Part shown: piece after piece, positions 52,257 to 60,262 of the stretch
Numbering within the stretch: position 1 is the stretch's first letter
Layout: every line of letters starts with the position of its first letter
From: an uncultured Lachnospiraceae bacterium
GTDB lineage: Bacteria > Bacillota > Clostridia > Lachnospirales > Lachnospiraceae
Reading direction: 5' to 3'
DNA: 64,000 nt
Assembly (NCBI GenBank): GCA_910588875.1
Contig: CAJURT010000011.1
Span: forward strand, 1 to 64,000
The notes under the pieces: model-generated
What the model was told of the DNA's origin: nothing
Seen by the model: only the letters and a program-made list of their open reading frames with translations
Databases searched by the model: none
Position numbers and translations under genes: made by a program

Positions 52257-52853
52257 ATGGAGAGAAAGGTTAGAGATAGAGCGGAGGATTTGGCGGCGAG
52301 GCTGACGCTTGAGGAGAAAATCGGCATGGTTCATGGTGCGGAATTGTTTGCGACAAGGGGGGTGGAACGGCTGGGGATCCCTCCTTTGCGGATGTCGGAC
52401 AGTACTATGGGTGTGCGGCAGGATTTTGAGCCGGATTCCTGGCATGCTGTGGGCTACAGCAAGGATTTTGTTACTTATCTGCCCTGCTGCAGCGCCCTTG
52501 CGGCCACCTGGAACCGGGAGTTGGCAGAGAAAGCAGGTTCTGTGCTGGGGGAGGAGGCCAGAACTTTGGAGACTGTGGGACGGGGGGAAAGTCTGCCGGG
52601 CGGCAGGGTGCCTGTGGTGGTTTGTGAGGTTGCCAACAGCGGAGGATGTGCCGGGAAAGAGACGGTGCAGGTGTATTTGCGGCAGAAATTGCGGGATAAG
52701 AATATGCCTTATCAGGAACTGGCAGGTTTTGAGAAGGTGGAGTTGGCACCGGGGGAGAAAAGGATGGTTCAGATTCGTTTGCATGGGGATGTGCAGGGGA
52801 GGAAAATTGTTGTGGGGAGTTCTTCCCGGGATATCCGGGTTGTGGTGGATTAA
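52257..52853 (+). pseudogene. GH3 beta-glucosidase remnant with a large internal in-frame deletion
   Basis: A 198-residue open frame that joins two ends of a GH3 enzyme. Residues 1-105 match the GH3 N-terminus (DLAARLTLEEKIGMVHGAE, then GIPPLRMSDSTMGVR, then CSALAATWNRELAEKAGSVLGEEAR). From about residue 118 it becomes the C-terminal fibronectin-III-like domain (VVVCEVANSGGCAGKETVQVYLR, then LAGFEKVELAPGEKRMVQI). The barrel core with the catalytic Asp and the second sandwich domain, roughly 500-600 residues, are missing. The frame is intact, so a small protein could still be made, but it cannot be a working glucosidase. An intact GH3 would complete the local xyloglucan pathway. Confidence 0.8.
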
Positions 52854-52957
52854 CCTGCATTTTATCGTTCGGGAGTTGGCTATGGCCGGCATTGCCGACA
52901 GGCTGGTTTTCCACGGGCCAAGTCCTTTTAGATGTATCCCTGAGAGAAGGAGGAAAA

Positions 52958-54481
52958 ATGAATTATTTAATAGGAATTGATGTGGGCACATCAGCCACCA
53001 AGACGGTATTGTTTGATGAAACAGCCAATGTGATTGCTTCGGCTTCCCTGGCCTATCCTTTGTACCAGCCCCAAAATGGCTGGGCAGAACAGAGACCGGA
53101 GGATTGGCGGGATGCGGTCTTTACCACAGTCAGGGAGGTGATGGAACGTTCAGGCGTGAACCCGGGGGCAGTCAGGGGAATCGGCCTTTCCGGGCAGATG
53201 CACGGCCTGGTTATGCTGGATGAAAGCAAGGAGGTGATTCGTCCCTCCATCATTTGGTGTGACCAGAGGACAGGTGCAGAGGTGGAGGATATGCTGAGGC
53301 GGATGCCCAGAAAGAGGTGGATTGAGATTACGGCGAACCCGCCTCTGACCGGATGGACAGCGGCTAAGATTCTGTGGGTAAAAAAGAATGAGCCGGAGAA
53401 TTACAAGCGCTGCCGCCATATCCTGCTGCCCAAGGATTACATCCGATATGTGCTTACCGGGGAATTTGCCACTGAGGTCAGTGATGCCAGCGGGATGCAG
53501 CTTCTGGATGTACCGGCTAGGGGCTGGTCAAAAGAGGTTTTGGAGGTGTTGGATATTGATCCCGGGCTCTTGGGACAGGTGTATGAATCCTGCCAGGTGA
53601 CAGGGACTTTGACTGAGGAGGCAGCCAGGAGAACCGGGCTCTCTAAAGAGACCAAGGTGGTGGGGGGCGCCGGGGATAATGCAGCTGCGGCAGTGGGAAC
53701 CGGTGTGGTTCGGGACGGAAGGGCTTTTACCACCATCGGTACCTCTGGGGTGGTATTTGCCCACAGCAGCAGGGTGGCGATTGACCCTGAAGGCCGGGTT
53801 CATACCTGCTGCTGTGCGGTGCCGAATGCCTGGCATGTGATGGGGGTTACCCAGGGAGCCGGGCTTTCCCTGAAATGGTTTAAAGATCAGCTGTGCCAGG
53901 ATTATTCCGCCAGGGCAGAGAAGGAAGGCAGGGATGTATATGACTGGATTAATGAGGACGTGGCTGCCGTGCCGGCAGGCAGCGACCGGCTGATTTATCT
54001 TCCCTATCTGATGGGAGAGCGAACCCCTCACCTGGATCCGGACTGCCGGGGAGTGTTCTTCGGCCTTTCTGCGATTCATCAGCGAAAACATCTTTTGCGG
54101 GCAGTTATGGAGGGCGTGGCTTATTCCCTCTGTGACTGTAAGGAGATTTTACAGGAGATGGGCATTGAGGTGGAAGGGATGATGGCCTGCGGCGGTGGGG
54201 GAAAAAGCCCGGTCTGGCGGCAGATGCTGGCAGATCTGTACCGCTGTCCCGTGAAGACGGTGAGCCAGGAGGAAGGTCCGGCCCTGGGAGCCGCCATCTT
54301 GGCCGGGGTGGGCTGCGGGCTTTACCCGGATGTGGAGACTGCCTGTGACCGGCTGATTGGGGAGAAGTGCGCCACAATGCCAAAGGAAGGGCAGGCCGAG
54401 GTTTACGAGAAATACCACCGTTTGTATCAGAACTTGTACCAAAGCCTGAAGAGGAATTTCAAGGAACTGGCCAGACTGTGA
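52958..54481 (+). CDS. xylB: Xylulokinase (FGGY family)
   Basis: A 507-residue sugar kinase. It opens YLIGIDVGTSATKTVLFDE, the phosphate-1 ATP motif; GIGLSGQMHGLVMLDE and PSIIWCDQRTGAE (substrate side) follow, and GGAGDNAAAAVGTGVV and ACGGGGKSPVWRQMLADLYRCPV form the ATP-binding half. The SGQMHG and WCDQR forms are typical of xylulokinases. It makes xylulose 5-phosphate for the pentose phosphate route. The ATG at 52958 follows AGGAGG by seven bases; an ATG at 52892 has no ribosome site. It lies between an alpha-xylosidase and an isomerase gene. Confidence 0.92.
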   Translation: MNYLIGIDVGTSATKTVLFDETANVIASASLAYPLYQPQNGWAEQRPEDWRDAVFTTVREVMERSGVNPGAVRGIGLSGQMHGLVMLDESKEVIRPSIIWCDQRTGAEVEDMLRRMPRKRWIEITANPPLTGWTAAKILWVKKNEPENYKRCRHILLPKDYIRYVLTGEFATEVSDASGMQLLDVPARGWSKEVLEVLDIDPGLLGQVYESCQVTGTLTEEAARRTGLSKETKVVGGAGDNAAAAVGTGVVRDGRAFTTIGTSGVVFAHSSRVAIDPEGRVHTCCCAVPNAWHVMGVTQGAGLSLKWFKDQLCQDYSARAEKEGRDVYDWINEDVAAVPAGSDRLIYLPYLMGERTPHLDPDCRGVFFGLSAIHQRKHLLRAVMEGVAYSLCDCKEILQEMGIEVEGMMACGGGGKSPVWRQMLADLYRCPVKTVSQEEGPALGAAILAGVGCGLYPDVETACDRLIGEKCATMPKEGQAEVYEKYHRLYQNLYQSLKRNFKELARL

Positions 54482-54602
54482 CTTTTCAGGCAGCCAGGAA
54501 AAGGGGTGTAGAGATTTACAAGGTAAGTGACCCGGAATTCATAGAATAGGGAAGAGCGATTCCAGGGTATGGCCTGGAAGAACTGATTGAAAAAATAAAA
54601 AA

Positions 54603-54616
54603 CTCCGGTACCGGAG
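54603..54616 (+). promoter_or_regulatory. 14-base palindrome CTCCGGTACCGGAG before the isomerase gene
   Basis: A perfect two-fold repeat lies 24 bases upstream of the isomerase ATG, right after an A-rich stretch, in the 158-base gap behind xylB. It may be a repressor site or a short hairpin near the ribosome site. Symmetry is seen; the role is inferred. Confidence 0.4.
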
Positions 54617-54639
54617 AATGTGGAGGAGGATTTTTAATT

Positions 54640-56133
54640 ATGATAGCAAACATTCCCCAAATTAGGGCAGGAATCGTGGCAGTAAGCCGGGACTGTTTCC
54701 CGGAAAGCCTTTCCGTGAACCGCAGAAGGGCTGTGGTGGAGGCTTATGAAAAAAAATACGGCAGGGAGAGCATTTACGAATGCCCGGTCTGTATTGTGGA
54801 GAGCGAGTTGCACATGCTTCAGGCACTGGAGGATGTGAAAAAAGCAGGATGCAATGCCCTGGTGGTATATCTGGGGAACTTTGGGCCGGAGATAGCGGAA
54901 ACTATGCTGGCCAGTAATTTTGAGGGGCCTGTGATGTTCGTGGCTGCGGCAGAGGAAAGGGGAGATAACCTGATTCAGGGACGGGGGGATGCTTATTGCG
55001 GTATGCTCAATGCCAGCTATAATTTAAAGCTACGCAATGTCCGTGCCTATATTCCTGAGTATCCGGTGGGAACAGCAGAGGAATGTGCGGACATGATTCA
55101 TGAGTTTCTGCCTATTGCCCGTGCAGCCGTAGGTCTGAAAAACTTAAAAATCATCAGCTTTGGCCCCAGGCCTTTGAATTTTCTGGCATGCAATGCGCCG
55201 ATTAAGCAGCTGTACAATCTCGGCGTAGAGATCGAGGAGAACTCAGAATTGGATCTCTTTGAGGCCTTCCACAGCCACGCCGGGGATCCCCGGATTCCGG
55301 AGGTGGTAAGGGACATGGAGGAGGAACTGGGGGAAGGGAACAAGAAGCCGGAAATCCTTGTGAGGCTTGCCCAGTACGAACTGACGCTGCTGGATTGGGT
55401 GGAGTGTCATAAGGGGAGCCGGGAGTATGTGGCCATTGCCGGGAAATGTTGGCCGGCATTCCAGACCCAGTTCGGTTTTGTGCCTTGCTATGTGAACAGC
55501 CGACTTACCGGGCGGGGAATTCCCGTGTCCTGTGAAGTGGATATCTATGGGGCGCTCAGTGAATTTATCGGCACCTGTGTCAGCCAGGATGCAGTGACTC
55601 TTCTGGATATTAACAATTCCGTGCCTGCGGATCTGTATCAGGAAGACATTGCAGGAAAATTTCCCTATGAGCATAAGGAGACCTTTATGGGTTTTCACTG
55701 CGGGAATACCTGTTCGAAAAAGCTGGCATTCTGTGAAATGAAGCATCAGTTCATCATGGCCCGCTCCCTGCCGGAGGAGGTGACCCAGGGCACCCTGGAG
55801 GGAGACATCGCTCCCGGGAATATCACTTTTTACCGGCTCCAGAGTACAGCAGACTGTAAGCTTCGGGGCTACATTGCCCAGGGGGAGGTGCTTCCGGCCA
55901 GTACCCGTTCCTTTGGCGCCATCGGAATTTTCGCTATTCCCCAGATGGGACGCTTTTACCGCCATGTGCTGATTGAGAAGAATTATCCCCATCACGGGGC
56001 AGTGGCCTTTGGGCATTTCGGGAAGGCGCTGTATGAAGTGTTTAAGTATATCGGAGTGGAGGCAGAGGAAATCGGATTTAACCAGCCAAAAGAAATGCGT
56101 TATCCCGGGGAGAATCCCTTTGGGCTGAGTTGA
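54640..56133 (+). CDS. L-fucose/L-arabinose-isomerase-like protein, probable xylose isomerase
   Basis: A 497-residue member of the FucI/AraA-like isomerase superfamily. Seen are the Rossmann-like first domain (NALVVYLGNFGPEIAETML) and the metal-site region with late Glu/Asp/His residues (VSCEVDIYGALSEF, then LLDINN, then GFHCGNTC, then HHGAVAFGHFGKAL). It lacks XylA-type sequence. Its place directly after xylB and near alpha-xylosidase argues that it converts D-xylose to D-xylulose. From memory, a FucI-like protein beside xylB in Clostridium acetobutylicum was reported to be that organism's xylose isomerase. GGAGGAGG precedes the ATG. Other aldoses (fucose, arabinose) are possible substrates. 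Confidence 0.75.
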   Translation: MIANIPQIRAGIVAVSRDCFPESLSVNRRRAVVEAYEKKYGRESIYECPVCIVESELHMLQALEDVKKAGCNALVVYLGNFGPEIAETMLASNFEGPVMFVAAAEERGDNLIQGRGDAYCGMLNASYNLKLRNVRAYIPEYPVGTAEECADMIHEFLPIARAAVGLKNLKIISFGPRPLNFLACNAPIKQLYNLGVEIEENSELDLFEAFHSHAGDPRIPEVVRDMEEELGEGNKKPEILVRLAQYELTLLDWVECHKGSREYVAIAGKCWPAFQTQFGFVPCYVNSRLTGRGIPVSCEVDIYGALSEFIGTCVSQDAVTLLDINNSVPADLYQEDIAGKFPYEHKETFMGFHCGNTCSKKLAFCEMKHQFIMARSLPEEVTQGTLEGDIAPGNITFYRLQSTADCKLRGYIAQGEVLPASTRSFGAIGIFAIPQMGRFYRHVLIEKNYPHHGAVAFGHFGKALYEVFKYIGVEAEEIGFNQPKEMRYPGENPFGLS

Positions 56134-56167
56134 AGCGCTGAAGGCTCATCTTTCGGGAAGGGCAGAT

Positions 56168-56194
56168 GCATAAAACAAATGCATAACTGCATAA
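56168..56194 (+). promoter_or_regulatory. Three GCATAA repeats upstream of the transaldolase promoter
   Basis: GCATAA occurs at 56168, 56181 and 56189 in the same orientation, just ahead of the -35 box at 56210. This may be an activator site. Only the repeats are seen. Confidence 0.35.
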
Positions 56195-56209
56195 ATTCCG
56201 GAGAAACCT

Positions 56210-56238
56210 TTGACGTTTCCTGTTTTCCATGGTAGGAT
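56210..56238 (+). promoter_or_regulatory. Sigma-A-type promoter of the transaldolase gene
   Basis: TTGACG (56210-56215) and TAGGAT (56233-56238) are 17 bases apart, with the gene ATG at 56289. It suggests the transaldolase can be made separately from the xylose genes. Confidence 0.6.
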
Positions 56239-56288
56239 TCTATTGTAGAAAATGATATGCAGAAGTATTGGGAAAGGAGAGTAGGAAC

Positions 56289-56939
56289 ATGAGATTTTTT
56301 GTGGACACTGCCAATGTGGAGGAGATCCGTAAGGCCAATGACATGGGGATTATCTGTGGGGTGACCACCAATCCCTCCCTGATTGCCAAGGAGGGGCGGG
56401 ATTTTAACCAGGTGATCGCAGAGATCGCCTCCATCGTGGACGGGCCCATCAGCGGTGAGGTGAAGGCCACCACCGTGGATGCAGAGGGGATGATCCGGGA
56501 AGGGAGGGAGATTGCCGCTATCCATCCCAACATGGTGGTGAAGATTCCCATGACCGTGGAGGGGCTCAAGGCAGTGAAGGTTCTCCATGCAGAGGGGATC
56601 CATACCAATGTGACATTAGTGTTTACCACCGCCCAGGCTCTTTTGGCTGCCCGGGCCGGGGCTACTTATGTGTCCCCGTTTTTGGGGCGGCTGGATGACA
56701 TTTCCATGCCGGGGATAGGACTGATCGAGGAGATTGCAGAGATATTTGATATCCATGGCATTGAGACGGAGATTATCGCTGCCAGCATCCGCCATCCGAT
56801 CCATGTGATCGACTGTGCCCGGGCCGGGGCACAGATCGCCACCGTGCCCTATAAAGTACTGGAGCAAATGACAAAGCATCCCTTGACGGATGCAGGGATC
56901 CAGAAGTTCCAGGCAGATTACCGGGCAGTGTTCGGGTAA
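56289..56939 (+). CDS. Small transaldolase / fructose-6-phosphate aldolase family protein
   Basis: A 216-residue class I aldolase of the TalC/Fsa group. It begins RFFVDTANVEEIRKAND, contains GVTTNPSLIAKEG, the Schiff-base Lys in MVVKIPMTVEG, and ATYVSPFLGRLDDI and IIAASIRHPIHV. The protein is a single (beta/alpha)8 barrel and is usually decameric. Most members of this size act as transaldolases moving dihydroxyacetone units between pentose and hexose phosphates, a fit with xylose use here; a minority are fructose-6-phosphate aldolases. The ATG at 56289 follows GGAGAG; an in-frame GTG at 56268 is less likely. Own promoter upstream. Confidence 0.9.
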   Translation: MRFFVDTANVEEIRKANDMGIICGVTTNPSLIAKEGRDFNQVIAEIASIVDGPISGEVKATTVDAEGMIREGREIAAIHPNMVVKIPMTVEGLKAVKVLHAEGIHTNVTLVFTTAQALLAARAGATYVSPFLGRLDDISMPGIGLIEEIAEIFDIHGIETEIIAASIRHPIHVIDCARAGAQIATVPYKVLEQMTKHPLTDAGIQKFQADYRAVFG

Positions 56940-56983
56940 AGTTCCTGTGATAAAATCAAGGGGACAGTGAAGGAGGAGAAGGA

Positions 56984-57694
56984 ATGCTGTATCCGACCAT
57001 CGGTGTCCCCTTTATGGGGACAGATTTATTTTGCCGTTATCAGCAGTATAAATATACCCGCTGCCTGCGGCGTTCAGGAGCCCTTGTGCAGATTTTGATG
57101 CCGGACACTTCATCGGAGGCCATGTCTGCTGCCATAAACCAGTGTGCTGGTTTTTTGTTTCCCGGAGGCCCGGATATAAGGCCGGACAGGTACGGGGAGA
57201 AGCCTCAGCCTGGCTGTGGAAAACCGGATCCGGTGAGGGATGCTTTTGAACTGCAGTTTTTAGGGGCTGTCCTGGCTGCGAGAAAGCCTTTGTTTTGTAT
57301 CGGACGGGGAATGCAGCTTTTGAACGTGGCATTTGGCGGTACCCTGATCCAGGATATGAAAGGAAGACAGGAATATCCACATATGGATTTTGCGAACCGG
57401 GCATCGGCGACGCATCCCATTGAATTGGATCCGGATAGCCTGGTATCCCGCCTTTTGGGTTCAGATGCTGTTACGGTGAACAGCCTGCATCACCAGGCTG
57501 CTGATACCATCGGGGAAGGGCTTTGGATTGCTGCTGACAGCCCCGAAGGCTTTCCCGAAGCGCTGGAGATTGAGGATTACCCCTTTTGTCTTGCCGTACA
57601 GTGGCATCCGGAGTATATGGCTGCAAGGACTTTGGTGCAGCAGAAGCTGTTTCAGGCGTTTGCAGATGCCTGCCGGAACAGTGGAGAGAATTAA
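56984..57694 (+). CDS. Class I glutamine-amidotransferase-like protein (PuuD family) without the nucleophile cysteine
   Basis: A 236-residue protein of the gamma-glutamyl-GABA hydrolase family: GFLFPGGPDIRPDRYG, then the elbow, then VQWHPEYM with the catalytic His and Glu. In the elbow the family reads C-R-G-x-Q; here residues read FCIGRGMQLLNVAFGG, so the nucleophile Cys is Gly and a Cys lies two residues earlier. Without a nucleophile, hydrolysis of gamma-glutamyl compounds is doubtful unless the shifted Cys substitutes. GGAGGAGAAGG precedes the ATG. It follows the transaldolase by 44 bases, but no pathway link is evident. Confidence 0.85.
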   Translation: MLYPTIGVPFMGTDLFCRYQQYKYTRCLRRSGALVQILMPDTSSEAMSAAINQCAGFLFPGGPDIRPDRYGEKPQPGCGKPDPVRDAFELQFLGAVLAARKPLFCIGRGMQLLNVAFGGTLIQDMKGRQEYPHMDFANRASATHPIELDPDSLVSRLLGSDAVTVNSLHHQAADTIGEGLWIAADSPEGFPEALEIEDYPFCLAVQWHPEYMAARTLVQQKLFQAFADACRNSGEN

Positions 57695-57792
57695 AATACA
57701 AGAAAGCAGTTGCACTCTCTGCAATGATTTGGTAGTATATAGCGTATGTGTTTGGATTTGGAAAAAATTGTCAGATGATAAAGGAGAGGGCG

Positions 57793-58713
57793 ATGGCTGG
57801 GATTGCAAGTGTGCTGGCGAAGGCAGCGGCGTTTGTTTTGATTATTGTAACCGGGTATGTATTAAAGAAAAAGGGATTCTTCCACCCGGATGATTTTTAT
57901 CTTTTTTCTAAGGTGGTGGTACGCATTACGCTGCCCTGCGCCATTATTTCAAATTTCAGCAAGGTGTCAATGGAAAACTCCCTGCTGTTTATGTGCGTGC
58001 TTGGCCTGGTGGCAAACCTTGTGATGGTAGCAGCAGGGTTTCTTTTGTATCTGCGCGGGAGCAGGCAGGACCGGGCATTTGCCATGATTAATCTGTCCGG
58101 TTACAATATCGGGAATTTTACCCTGCCTTTTGTACAGAATTTTTTAGGGCCGGTGGGGTTTGCGGCAACCAGCCTTTTTGACGCCGGGAATGCAGTCATG
58201 TGTACCGGGGCGACCTTTACGATGGCTTCTATTGCGGCAGGGGAGGGAGAGCGCCCGTCCGTAAAGAATGTGCTGAAAAGCCTGTTTTCTTCCCTGCCCT
58301 TTGATGCTTATTTGATTATGACCGTGCTGGCGGTCTTCAGGGTCTCCTTGCCGGAACTGATCACCTCCTATGCCGGGACGGTTGGAGGCGCCAATGCATT
58401 TTTGGCGCTTTTGATGATCGGGATCGGATTTGAGATCCGGATGGAACGGGAGAAGCTTGCGAAGATCCTCCAGATCCTGGCCTGGCGTTATGGGACGGGA
58501 ATCCTGATGGCAGTTGCCGCCTATTTTTGGCTGCCCTTTGCCTTAGAAGTGCGCCAGGCAATTGCCCTCATTGCATTAGGGCCGGTTTCCTCCGTTTCCC
58601 CGGCATTTACCGGCAGGGTGGGCGGCGATGTGGAATTGTCAAGTGCCGTTAATTCCCTTTCAATTGTAATCAGCATTGTGATGATCACCGGTGCATTGGC
58701 GGTGCTGTTATAA
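57793..58713 (+). CDS. AEC-family (auxin efflux carrier-like) transporter
   Basis: A 306-residue membrane protein with ten hydrophobic helices in the AEC layout. Seen are VLIIVTGYVLKKKGFFHPDDFY near the start, VRITLPCAIISNFSKV, and NLSGYNIGNFTLPFVQNFLGPVG, a typical AEC crossover with a conserved Asn/Gly/Pro set. Bacterial AEC proteins carry small carboxylic acids such as malate. AAGGAGAGGG supports the ATG at 57793; two upstream in-frame ATGs exist. It ends 29 bases inside the 3' end of the convergent MATE gene. The substrate is unknown. Confidence 0.88.
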   Translation: MAGIASVLAKAAAFVLIIVTGYVLKKKGFFHPDDFYLFSKVVVRITLPCAIISNFSKVSMENSLLFMCVLGLVANLVMVAAGFLLYLRGSRQDRAFAMINLSGYNIGNFTLPFVQNFLGPVGFAATSLFDAGNAVMCTGATFTMASIAAGEGERPSVKNVLKSLFSSLPFDAYLIMTVLAVFRVSLPELITSYAGTVGGANAFLALLMIGIGFEIRMEREKLAKILQILAWRYGTGILMAVAAYFWLPFALEVRQAIALIALGPVSSVSPAFTGRVGGDVELSSAVNSLSIVISIVMITGALAVLL

Positions 58714-60088
58714 TGGTCATACACCCCCCCTGACGGATGTTCTGCATCCGTTTGGCCATGATTCGCGGAAAAGCGTGCAGAAACAAGGTTGTGGTAACCG
58801 TGGCTGCCGCCAGGTCTGCGACAGGCTCCGAAAAGAAGGTGGCTTCTGCAGAAAACAGGGCAGGCAGCAAGAGGAGGCTGGCCAGGAATAGGGTTTTCCG
58901 GAAAATAGAACAAAACAGGGCTAACCGGACCTGTCCCAGGGCAGTTGTCTCATCCACCAGTGGATATTGGACGGCCAGGGGGATGACCATTGCCGTAAAC
59001 CATTTAATATACCTTACGGAACGGGAGAGGATCTCGGCATCTTTTGTGAACAAGGCCACATAGAACGGTGAAAAAATCTGGGTGATAACTGTCATAAAGG
59101 TGCAAAAGGCAATGCATAATCCCACAATCCAGAAAAAGGCCTGTTTAATCCGGGGGACATTGCCGGCTCCGTAATTAAAGCTGACAACAGGCTGGCTGCC
59201 AAGGGTGATCCCGCCCAAGGGCATTGTGATAAGGAGCAGGTAGCTTTGCACAATGGTGGCACAGGTGATCAGGATATCCCCCTCTTTTGGCCCGCCGTAC
59301 TTTTGGAGAACCGTGTTTAAGGCAATGAGCAATATGCTGTCACTGGCAATAATCAAAAACGGCGAGAACCCGAATGAGACAATCTGCCGTATTACCGGCC
59401 AATGGAAGCCGCCCCATCCTAAGCGGACGGGCATTTTTTTATGGTACAGTGACAGCAGAACAAGGGCACATGAGGCCATCTGGGAAATGACGGTGGCAGC
59501 TGCAGCACCGGCCACGCCCATATGGAAGGCAAAAATAAGGATCGGATCCAGGACAATATTCAGTACGGCACCCAGAATTACCGTTGCCATGCCTAGGCCG
59601 GAAAAACCCTGTGCAATCAGGAAGCTGTTCATTCCTGCAGACATAAGGGCAAAAAAGGTTCCCGCCGCGTAAATGGTAAGGTAAGTATTTGCATACCCAA
59701 ATGTAGCCTGGCTGGCGCCGAACCACATAAGAAGGCGTTCCTTGGATGCCAGGAAGAGTACGGTCAGAACAAGGGAGAGGACCAGCAACAGAAAAAAACA
59801 ATTGTTCAGGATTTGCTGTGCCTCTTTTTTTCTGTTGGCTCCCATACGCATGGCTAACAGGGGAGAGCCTCCCAGGCCAACTAAGGAGGATACGGAGGAC
59901 AGCAGGGTGACAATAGGCCCACATACACCTACCCCGGCTAAGGCAAGGCTGCCCACACCGGCACCGATGTACATACGGTCAACAATGGAGTAAAGCACAT
60001 TTACTAACTGGGCCAGCATGGTGGGGATTGCCAGCCGCAGCACAAGGCGGGGGACGGGGTCATGTCCCAAATCGTTCAGTCGTTTCAT
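58685..60088 (-). CDS. MATE-family multidrug/cation efflux transporter
   Basis: A 467-residue protein with twelve hydrophobic helices and MATE signatures: LAIPTMLAQLVNVLYSIVDRMYIG at the start, GLGGSPLLAMRMGANRKKEA, and in the second half GSQPVVSFNYGAGNVPRIKQAF. MATE proteins export cationic drugs or metabolites by Na+ or H+ exchange. The ATG at 60088 has AGAGG upstream; the frame can start 12 codons earlier but without family similarity. Its 3' end overlaps the convergent AEC gene by 29 bases and no terminator lies between them, so the two mRNAs may be complementary at their ends. Confidence 0.92.
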   Translation of the reverse strand: MKRLNDLGHDPVPRLVLRLAIPTMLAQLVNVLYSIVDRMYIGAGVGSLALAGVGVCGPIVTLLSSVSSLVGLGGSPLLAMRMGANRKKEAQQILNNCFFLLLVLSLVLTVLFLASKERLLMWFGASQATFGYANTYLTIYAAGTFFALMSAGMNSFLIAQGFSGLGMATVILGAVLNIVLDPILIFAFHMGVAGAAAATVISQMASCALVLLSLYHKKMPVRLGWGGFHWPVIRQIVSFGFSPFLIIASDSILLIALNTVLQKYGGPKEGDILITCATIVQSYLLLITMPLGGITLGSQPVVSFNYGAGNVPRIKQAFFWIVGLCIAFCTFMTVITQIFSPFYVALFTKDAEILSRSVRYIKWFTAMVIPLAVQYPLVDETTALGQVRLALFCSIFRKTLFLASLLLLPALFSAEATFFSEPVADLAAATVTTTLFLHAFPRIMAKRMQNIRQGGCMTIITAPPMHR

Positions 60089-60262
60089 ACCTCTGTTATC
60101 ACTGAAACAGTGATGGCTCCTCATCTTTCTTTTGTTTTATGTTTACGGAAAAGCTTCCAAGTATAACAAAATAACACATTTATATGGGGGAGTCAATTGG
60201 TATTTGTAAATTTTTATAAATTTTGGCCGGCTTCCTTAAGCAGATAAAAAGTGAGACAAAAT

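Noticed and set aside
54481..54549. Possible gene tail after xylB (frame ending EIYKVSDPEFIE)
   Set aside because: The frame overlaps the end of xylB and has no start or family; it could be a remnant, but the evidence is too thin.
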